The position numbers were made by a program, and so were the translations under genes. From Deltaproteobacteria bacterium UBA2385 (lineage in GTDB: Bacteria; Myxococcota_A; UBA796; UBA2385): 43,871 bases of DNA. Location of the stretch: assembly GCA_002343455.1 (NCBI GenBank), contig DDSR01000238.1:1-43871 (forward strand). The letters are read 5' to 3'. The notes below the pieces were generated by a model. That model did not search any database. It saw nothing but the letters and a program-made list of their open reading frames with translations, and had not been told where the DNA came from. Positions 38,301 through 43,871 of this stretch are shown piece after piece (the first letter of the stretch is position 1; each line of letters starts with the position of its first letter).

Positions 38301-38313
38301 CTCCCTTCGGGAG
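38301..38313 (+). promoter_or_regulatory. Small hairpin covering the ribosome site of the VCBS lipoprotein gene
   Basis: CTCCC and GGGAG with a three-base loop sit between prs and the next start, and the GGGAG is also the probable Shine-Dalgarno sequence for ATG 38319. The structure could limit translation. It is short, so the assignment is weak. Confidence 0.3.
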
Positions 38314-38318
38314 TCTCC

Positions 38319-40157
38319 ATGCCTCGCCTCGTCGCCCTGCTCCTCCTCGCCACCGGCTGCTCCGACTACAACCTCTCCGGCAAGCCTCAGCCCGAGACCG
38401 GCAGCGACGGCGGCGGCACCGACGGCGGCAGCTCGCGGACCGAGTGCGGCACGCTGGATCTCTCCCCCGGCGATGTCGCCATCGACGAGACCTGCGAGGC
38501 CCCGGCCGAGGTCGGGTCCTGGACCCCGGTCATCGAGTGGACCAACACCGCGGCGGGCGACGCCTACACCACCCCCGTCGTCGGCCAGCTCACCGACGAC
38601 AACGGCGACGGCCTGATCAACGGCGACGACACCCCCGACGTGGTCCTGGCCAACGGCGCCGGCGCCGTCTACGCCATGTCGGGCGACAGCGGCCGCACCC
38701 TGTGGACGGCCTCCGGCCTCGGCGCCGAGCCCAGCACCCCGGCGATCGCCGACCTGGACGGGGACGGCCGGCCCGAGGTCGTCGCCTCCGGCTCGGGCGG
38801 CCTGGTCGCCTACCGCGGCGACAGCGGGGCCCAGATGTGGCGGGCCGCTGGCGGCAACCCCTACGTCTGCGGCGGCGTCGGCGTCTACGACCTGGACGGC
38901 GATGGCCGCCCCGAGGTCGTGCAGGGCAGCTCCATCCTCGACGGCCTGACCGGCTCGGTCAAGGCCACCCTGCGTCACGGCACCGGCACCGGCTACACCG
39001 GCGGCATCTACGCCAGCTTCGGCGTGGCCGCCGACATCGACCAGGACGGCGACCTCGAGGTCGTCACCGGCAACGCCCTCTACGACGTCGCCGGCACCGT
39101 CCTCTGGTACAACGGGCAGACCGACGGCTTCGTCGCGGTGGGCAACTTCGACAGCGATCCCCAGGGCGAGATCGTCGTCACCACCTACCCGGGCCGGGTG
39201 CGCTTGCAGGACCACGACGGGACCGTGCTGTGGAGCGGCGCCTACACCGGCAACACCATCGGCCCGCCCACCATCGGCGACTTCGACGGCGACGGCCGAC
39301 CCGAGATCGGCGTCGCCGGCAACGGCGTCTACGTCGTGATCGAGCACGACGGCACGCTGAAGTGGAGCCGCTCCATCAACGACTACAGCTCGGGCTTCAC
39401 CGGCTCGGCCGTCTTCGACTTCGAGGGCGACGGCCAGGCCGAGGTCGTCTTCGCCGACGAGAACGATCTGTGGGTCTTCGACGGGGCCACCGGGGCGGTC
39501 AAGCTCCAGGAGTCGCGCCACAGCAGCGCCACCTGCTCGGAGTACCCGGCCATCGCCGACGTCGACGGCGACGGCCACGCCGAGATCATCTACAGCAGCA
39601 GCGCCTACTCCGGCAGCGAGCGCGGGGTCACCGTCGTCGGCGACCGCGACGACACCTGGATGCCGGCCGCGGAGACCTGGAACCAGCACGGCTACAGCAT
39701 CACCAACGTCAGCGACGCCGCCGGGGCCATCCCCGAGTACCCCGACACCAACTGGCTCAGCTACAACAACTTCCGCTCGGGCGACCTCGCGGCGGCGACC
39801 GGCGGAGCCCTGGCCGACGCGGTGCCCGTCGAGATCGACGTCTGCACCCTGGAGTGCGAGGAGGGCCGCCTCTACCTCAGCCTCGCCCTGGGCAACAGCG
39901 GGCTGTCCGACCTGCCCGCCGGGGTCGCCGTCAGCCTCTACACCCGCAATGGCTCGGCCTGGGATCTGCTGGAGACCCGCACCGTCCCCGACGAGGTCGA
40001 GAGCGGCCGCCACGCCGAGGGCCTGGAGTTCGTCGTCGATCCGGCCCTGGTCCCCACCGCCTTGCGCTTCGTCGTGGACGACGCCGGCGGGGCGGGCTCG
40101 CTGGCCGAGTGCATCGAGACCAACAACGTCTGGGAGATCGACAGCCCCTGCCCCTAG
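38319..40157 (+). CDS. VCBS/FG-GAP repeat lipoprotein
   Basis: 612 residues. Signal MPRLVALLLLATGC ends in a lipobox (Thr-Gly-Cys), then a Gly/Asp/Ser linker. Residues about 60-470 hold repeated DxDGDGxPEVV/DFDGDGRPEI units, the FG-GAP/VCBS type with Asp-rich calcium loops, in a propeller fold; one unit has WNQHGYS, as in some integrin-alpha-like bacterial proteins. The last 140 residues look like a CARDB/Ig-like domain with a terminal CIETNN (typical ending ETNNV). Function probably adhesion or surface scaffolding. It ends with TAG, confirming that TAG is a normal stop here. Confidence 0.85.
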   Translation: MPRLVALLLLATGCSDYNLSGKPQPETGSDGGGTDGGSSRTECGTLDLSPGDVAIDETCEAPAEVGSWTPVIEWTNTAAGDAYTTPVVGQLTDDNGDGLINGDDTPDVVLANGAGAVYAMSGDSGRTLWTASGLGAEPSTPAIADLDGDGRPEVVASGSGGLVAYRGDSGAQMWRAAGGNPYVCGGVGVYDLDGDGRPEVVQGSSILDGLTGSVKATLRHGTGTGYTGGIYASFGVAADIDQDGDLEVVTGNALYDVAGTVLWYNGQTDGFVAVGNFDSDPQGEIVVTTYPGRVRLQDHDGTVLWSGAYTGNTIGPPTIGDFDGDGRPEIGVAGNGVYVVIEHDGTLKWSRSINDYSSGFTGSAVFDFEGDGQAEVVFADENDLWVFDGATGAVKLQESRHSSATCSEYPAIADVDGDGHAEIIYSSSAYSGSERGVTVVGDRDDTWMPAAETWNQHGYSITNVSDAAGAIPEYPDTNWLSYNNFRSGDLAAATGGALADAVPVEIDVCTLECEEGRLYLSLALGNSGLSDLPAGVAVSLYTRNGSAWDLLETRTVPDEVESGRHAEGLEFVVDPALVPTALRFVVDDAGGAGSLAECIETNNVWEIDSPCP

Positions 40158-40169
40158 CAGAGCTAGGGT

Positions 40170-41459
40170 TCAGCGCAGCTCGACCGCGTCGATGCGGATC
40201 GGGTTGACCGGCTTGTCCGCGGCGCCGCGGGGCACCCGGCCCATCGCCCGCACCACCTCCATGCTGGCCTCGTCGCACTGGCCGAAGATGGTGTGCTTGC
40301 CGTCCAGGTGTGGCGTCGGGACCTCGGTGATGAACCACTGGCTCCCGTTGGTGGCCGGGCCCGAATTGGCCATGGCCAGCCGGCCCGGCCGGTCGAAGCG
40401 CAGATCGGGGTGGGTCTCGTCCATGAAGGCCCAGCCCGGCCCGCCGCTGCCATCCCCGCGCGGATCGCCGCCCTGCACCATGAAGCCGGGGATGACCCGG
40501 TGGAAGGTGGTGCCGACGGTGAGCGGGTCGGAGCGCAGCACGCCCTGCTCGTCCATCCAGGGCGTCCCGCCCCGGGCGAGGCCCAGGAAGGCGCCCACGG
40601 TGAGCGGGGCCTGCCGCCAGAACAGCTCGCACTGCAAGGGGCCCAGGCTGGTCTGCACCACGACGCTGTGCTGCTCGGAGACGAGGCCCAGCGCCTCCCG
40701 GTAGGCAGAGAGCGCCCCGTCCTTGCCCAGCAGATCCACCGGCAGAGGCGGCGAGCTGCCAACCAGGCGCAGGTAGGTGTCCAGATCTCCCCCCATCCGG
40801 CTGGCCAGGGCCAGGGCCGGCTCGGAGGAGCGCAGGCCGGCCTCCCAGGCGGCGCGCAGGTGGGGCAGGGCGAGGTCCAGGTCTCCGCGCTGGGCCAGGG
40901 CCCGACCGAGCCAGGCCCGGGCGCGCAGATCCTCGGGGTGGGCGGCGGCGAGCTGGCGCAGCCGGCCGAGCACCAGCTCGCTGTCGCCGGAGAGGCCCGC
41001 CAGCAGCGAGTCGATCAGCAGCACATCGACGTCCTGGGGCCAGAGCGCCAGGGCGGCCGAGAGGTAGGGGCGAGCGTACTCCGGCTGGCCGGCGCGGATG
41101 GCCGTGATCGCGGCGGCCTCCTGCACGCAGGGGTCGGCCTCGTAGACGTTGGCCAGGTCCCGGAAGAGCTCCCGGGCCGCCTCGTCCTGACCCTGCTGGA
41201 CCAGCAGGGCGCCGGCCACCACCTTGCGGGCGGGGTGTTCCGGCAGCTCGTCGAGGGCCAGCGTCTCGCCCGCGGCGACCCGGGCGCGGGCGGCCGCCAG
41301 CTCCTGGCGCTCGGACTTGCCCAGACCCGGGGCGACCTCCACCGGCGAGAGGCAGAGCCGCGGCGCGTCCATGCCCAGGTCCATCCAGGCGATGGCCTCC
41401 GCCGGGGGGGCCTCCGGGCCGGTCTTGGTCGCGCAGGCAAAAAACAGGATCGGCCACAT
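40170..41459 (-). CDS. Cyclophilin-type peptidylprolyl isomerase lipoprotein with TPR-like region
   Basis: 429 residues. A short signal MWPILFFACA places a lipidated Cys at residue 9. Residues about 50-220 are helix pairs with Ala-rich TPR/Sel1-like character (for example PEDLRARAWLGRALAQRGDLD). The cyclophilin domain (about 265-425) has FHRVIPGFMVQGGDPRGDG, GPATNGSQWFIT and HTIFGQ, the conserved active-site segments, so it should catalyse prolyl isomerisation in the periplasm or at the outer membrane. The start lies one base after the chain-length-factor gene, so it is the last gene of an operon with ketosynthase genes, an odd pairing. Confidence 0.9.
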   Translation of the reverse strand: MWPILFFACATKTGPEAPPAEAIAWMDLGMDAPRLCLSPVEVAPGLGKSERQELAAARARVAAGETLALDELPEHPARKVVAGALLVQQGQDEAARELFRDLANVYEADPCVQEAAAITAIRAGQPEYARPYLSAALALWPQDVDVLLIDSLLAGLSGDSELVLGRLRQLAAAHPEDLRARAWLGRALAQRGDLDLALPHLRAAWEAGLRSSEPALALASRMGGDLDTYLRLVGSSPPLPVDLLGKDGALSAYREALGLVSEQHSVVVQTSLGPLQCELFWRQAPLTVGAFLGLARGGTPWMDEQGVLRSDPLTVGTTFHRVIPGFMVQGGDPRGDGSGGPGWAFMDETHPDLRFDRPGRLAMANSGPATNGSQWFITEVPTPHLDGKHTIFGQCDEASMEVVRAMGRVPRGAADKPVNPIRIDAVELR

Positions 41460-41460
41460 C

Positions 41461-42225
41461 TCAAGCTCCAGCTAGCAGTGTTCGGGCCAGGACGACCGGC
41501 CAGGTAGCTGCACCTAGCACACCTAGGGAAGACTCCTCGGGGTCGAGGTCCGGCGCCGGGTCCGGATGAAAGGGGAGCTCCCCCTCGCCGGGGAGGAGGA
41601 GGAAGAAGGCCGCCCCCTCACCCGCCGGCCGCCCGCCCAGCAGCAGCTCGGCGCCGACCAGGCAGTCCGAGGCCCCGGCCAGGACCAGGTCCGCTCGCCC
41701 CTCGGCGATGGCGAAGGCCCCCTCGCGCAGGGCGGTCCAGCCGCCGGCCTCGGCGTCGCACCAGCTCGCGTTGACCCCTTGCAGATCGTGGATGGCAGAG
41801 GCGAAGCCGAGCACGTTGTTGGAGAGGCCCTTCACCAGCCACAGCGGGTGGATCAGGCGGCTGCCCTCCTCGGCGAAGAGGCGCAGATCGAAGGCGCCGT
41901 CCGGCCCGGTGCCGGCCTGCAAGGCGGCGCGCAGGTCCTCGGCCTCGCCTACCTGCGGGCTGGCCCCGACGAAGATGCCGCGGCGGTGGGGAGGGACGGC
42001 GGCGAGGAGCTCCTCCCCTCCCCCCGCCAGGGCCAGGCGGGCGGCGGCGACCCCGAGCTGGACGGCGCGGCTCATCAGCTTGAGCTGCTTGCGGTCGGCG
42101 ATGAAGGCGGCGGGGCGGAAGCCGGGGACCACCCCCGGACGACCGTCGCGGGCGCCCTCCTCGCCGATGCCGGCGGGGCAGAGCAGGCCGATCCCGGCGA
42201 TGCAGACGGGGCGAGGCTCAGGCAC
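41461..42225 (-). CDS. Ketosynthase-like chain-length-factor protein lacking the active cysteine
   Basis: 254 residues, the size of short Ketoacyl-synt_2 (chain length factor) proteins rather than full ketosynthases (about 400). The N-terminal half of a ketosynthase fold is visible: VCIAGIGLLCPAG, a GIFVGASP motif, LSNNVLGFASAIHDLQG. At the active-site position, where KS enzymes read DxACxSG, the sequence is CDAEAGG, so the nucleophilic Cys is replaced by Glu. It cannot condense acyl chains itself but may pair with the adjacent KS, as KS-beta/CLF proteins do in type II polyketide and aryl polyene systems. Start overlaps the KS stop by 8 bp. Confidence 0.75.
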   Translation of the reverse strand: MPEPRPVCIAGIGLLCPAGIGEEGARDGRPGVVPGFRPAAFIADRKQLKLMSRAVQLGVAAARLALAGGGEELLAAVPPHRRGIFVGASPQVGEAEDLRAALQAGTGPDGAFDLRLFAEEGSRLIHPLWLVKGLSNNVLGFASAIHDLQGVNASWCDAEAGGWTALREGAFAIAEGRADLVLAGASDCLVGAELLLGGRPAGEGAAFFLLLPGEGELPFHPDPAPDLDPEESSLGVLGAATWPVVLARTLLAGA

Positions 42226-43432
42226 GGGCGAGCACCAGGCTGGCGTTCTGGCCGCCGAAGCCGAAGGAGTTGGAGAGCACCACCCGCGGCGCCCGGTTCA
42301 GGGGCTGCTGCAGGACCGGCACGGGGCAGTCCGGGTCGAGCTCGCGCAGGCCGGCGGTGCCCGGCAGGAAGCCGCCCTCCAGGGCGGCGACGCAGGCTGC
42401 GGCCTCGATCGCCCCGGCGGCGGCGATGGTGTGGCCGACGGCCCCCTTGATCGAGCTCATCGGCACCGCCTCTCCGAAGAGGCGGGCGGCGGCGCGGGCC
42501 TCGGCCAGGTCGCCGACCGGGGTGCCGGTGGCGTGGGCGTTGACGTAGTCGACCTCGGCGGGGCTGACTCCGGCGTCCCGCAGGGCGGCGGCCATGGCGC
42601 GCTCGGCGCCGGCTCCCTCGGGGTGCGGCGCGGTGGCGTTCCAGGCGTCCACGCTGGTGCCGGCTCCCAGCAGCCTCGCCCGCACCCGGGCCCCGCGGGC
42701 GCGGGCGTGCTCGGCCCGCTCCAGGACCAGCAGGCAGGCGGCCTCGCCGATGACGAAGCCGTCGCGGTGCCGGTCGAAGGGCCGGCAGGTGTCCGGAGAG
42801 AGGGCCCCCAGCACGATGAAGGAGAGCAGGCCCAGCGGGTGCAGCATGCTGTCGTGGCCGCCGACCAGGGCGACGTCGGCGTCGCCGCGGCGCAGTGTCC
42901 AGAGCCCCTCGGCGATGGCCTGGGCCGAGGCCGCGCAGGCCGAGAAGCTGGTCGCCACCGGGCCCGTCGCGTCCACCCGCCGGGCGAGCTCCTCGCTGAC
43001 CCGACCGGGCAGGTGCCGGCGCGGGCTGGCGCGATCCCGACTGAGGTCCGAGCCCATCCGCCCGGCGTCGAAGCGCCCCTCGGTGATGAAGGGGTAGGCG
43101 TCCTCGTGCAGCTCGCCGGGGGTGACGCTGGAGAGGCCGGTGCCCAGGAAGACGGCGAGGCGTCGATCGGGATCCCGGGCGGGCAGGCCGGCGTCGGCCA
43201 GGGCCAGCTCCAGGGCGCGAAAGGCCAGCCAGGCCTTGCGGTCGTCGGGGAAGTCGGGGTCCTCGTCGACCGGGGGTGCGGCGGCCACCTGGCGGACCGG
43301 CAGGGGGCCCGCGACCGCCCGGGTGCAGCAGCGCCCCTCTCGCAGGGCCTGGGCCAGGGCCGGGTAGCCCTCGCCCGCCGCGCTCACCAGGCCGATGCCG
43401 GTAAGCACGACCTCATCGGCGCTCGCAGGCAT
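42218..43432 (-). CDS. Beta-ketoacyl synthase (FabF/KS-alpha-like)
   Basis: 404 residues, normal KS length. The catalytic set is present: Cys in TSFSACAAS (about residue 165), His in VNAHATGTP, Lys in SSIKGAVGH with its His. VVLTGIGLVSAAG opens and SNSFGFGGQNASLVL closes the protein, both classic. It condenses malonyl-ACP with an acyl chain. Its partner with Cys-to-Glu at the active site is downstream (8-bp overlap), which favours a specialised lipid or polyene pathway over housekeeping FabF. The start overlaps the upstream membrane protein gene by 20 bp. Confidence 0.9.
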   Translation of the reverse strand: MPASADEVVLTGIGLVSAAGEGYPALAQALREGRCCTRAVAGPLPVRQVAAAPPVDEDPDFPDDRKAWLAFRALELALADAGLPARDPDRRLAVFLGTGLSSVTPGELHEDAYPFITEGRFDAGRMGSDLSRDRASPRRHLPGRVSEELARRVDATGPVATSFSACAASAQAIAEGLWTLRRGDADVALVGGHDSMLHPLGLLSFIVLGALSPDTCRPFDRHRDGFVIGEAACLLVLERAEHARARGARVRARLLGAGTSVDAWNATAPHPEGAGAERAMAAALRDAGVSPAEVDYVNAHATGTPVGDLAEARAAARLFGEAVPMSSIKGAVGHTIAAAGAIEAAACVAALEGGFLPGTAGLRELDPDCPVPVLQQPLNRAPRVVLSNSFGFGGQNASLVLARA

Positions 43433-43871
43433 CCTCGCTCCCGGCGAAGCAGGCGTACTCGCCCGTCTCGGCCTGATCCACCACCGCGACCCGCCGCGAG
43501 CGGTCCGCCTTCACCGCCGTCACCACGCAGCGCTCGGCGGCCGACAGCTCCAGGCTGGCCTGGTCGCTGCCGCTGGCGTCGCCCTGGGCGCAGCGCACGT
43601 TGAGCTTGCGGGTGTCCCCGTCCAGCGAGCGGAAGAGGATCCCGCTGGCAGGTGCGGCCTCGGCGGGCGCGGCTTCGGCGGGCGCATCTTCGACGGGTGC
43701 GGCTGCGAGCTCGGGCGCGTCCTCGGGCACGTCCGCGGGACCATCGATCTCCGGCTCCTCGATCTCGGGCAGGGCCAGGGCCTCGGGGGGGAGCTCGGGA
43801 CGCATCACCATGAAGGCGACGGCGATCACGATGATCCCGGCGACCACGGTCAGCAGGCAGCCGCCGACCAG
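43413..43871 (-). CDS. Hypothetical single-span membrane or lipoprotein, 5' partial
   Basis: The frame runs off the right window edge; GTG at 43847 is a possible start but the preceding codons also fit a hydrophobic start (LVGGC). About 150 residues are visible. One membrane segment (VVAGIIVIAVAFMVM) is followed by a Glu/Pro/Ala-rich linker (about 25 to 65) and a compact Cys-containing domain (ILFRSLDGDTRKLNVRC, AAERCVV, YACF, DACER). No function is recognised. It is the first visible gene of the operon with the ketosynthase pair and cyclophilin. Confidence 0.65.
   Translation of the reverse strand: MVGGCLLTVVAGIIVIAVAFMVMRPELPPEALALPEIEEPEIDGPADVPEDAPELAAAPVEDAPAEAAPAEAAPASGILFRSLDGDTRKLNVRCAQGDASGSDQASLELSAAERCVVTAVKADRSRRVAVVDQAETGEYACFAGSEDACERR

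Overview
The window is a 43.9 kb stretch of very GC-rich DNA with tightly packed genes and strong G/C bias at third codon positions, which produces long antisense shadow frames. It suggests a Gram-negative member of the Myxococcota or a close relative. The reasons are a C-terminal MYXO-CTERM-like sorting signal (Cys-Gly-Cys, one hydrophobic segment, Arg cluster; 10157-10262), MopE-type Asp/Cys repeats in three proteins, many very short lipoprotein signals followed by Asp/Gly/Thr linkers, an OmpA-like protein, and a DUF4388-like protein. I see no rRNA, tRNA, CRISPR array, insertion sequence or phage gene.

Layout. 1-989: end of a secreted beta-propeller-like protein. 1027-5298 (-): two tandem paralogous lipoproteins with MopE repeats and a parallel beta-helix. 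5375-8150 (-) and 8176-10147 (+): a divergent peptide- or protein-modification-like locus. It holds a radical SAM enzyme, a coupled degenerate radical SAM partner, an HExxH protein of the peptide beta-hydroxylase type, and a zinc-ribbon membrane protein. 10154-14710 (-): a giant FG-GAP/MopE surface protein with both a lipobox and a MYXO-CTERM-like tail. 14736-18630 (-): ABC exporter genes and a histone-deacetylase-fold protein. 18705-19877 (+): an MscS-like channel whose first helix is cut off by an in-frame TAG. 19889-25554 (-): HerA-like ATPase, methyltransferase, miaB, DUF4388-like protein. 25631-34864: mostly envelope and secreted proteins (arylsulfotransferase-like, PNGase F-like, a lipid-anchored YadA-head-like protein, OmpA-like, ice-binding DUF3494), with an acyl-ACP-reductase-like plus long ACP pair at 28135-29560. 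35099-37188 (-): GMC oxidoreductase and its small Tat-exported subunit. 37251-40157 (+): PRPP synthetase and a VCBS/FG-GAP lipoprotein. 40170-43871 (-): cyclophilin lipoprotein, a chain-length-factor-like ketosynthase without the active cysteine, an active ketosynthase, and a truncated membrane protein.

How it fits together. Most genes build or decorate the cell envelope. The strongest candidate for an undescribed system is 5375-10147: a catalytic radical SAM protein, a partner that lost all three cluster cysteines, and an HExxH enzyme, divergently expressed from two GTG starts only 25 bp apart. No short precursor peptide is visible. The Asp/Cys-rich MopE proteins just downstream are possible protein substrates (speculation). 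A second theme is acyl-carrier-protein chemistry: the ACP with an AAR-like reductase, the ketosynthase pair, and a GMC enzyme of the fatty-alcohol-oxidase style. All functional statements come from reading motifs by eye; no database search was run.
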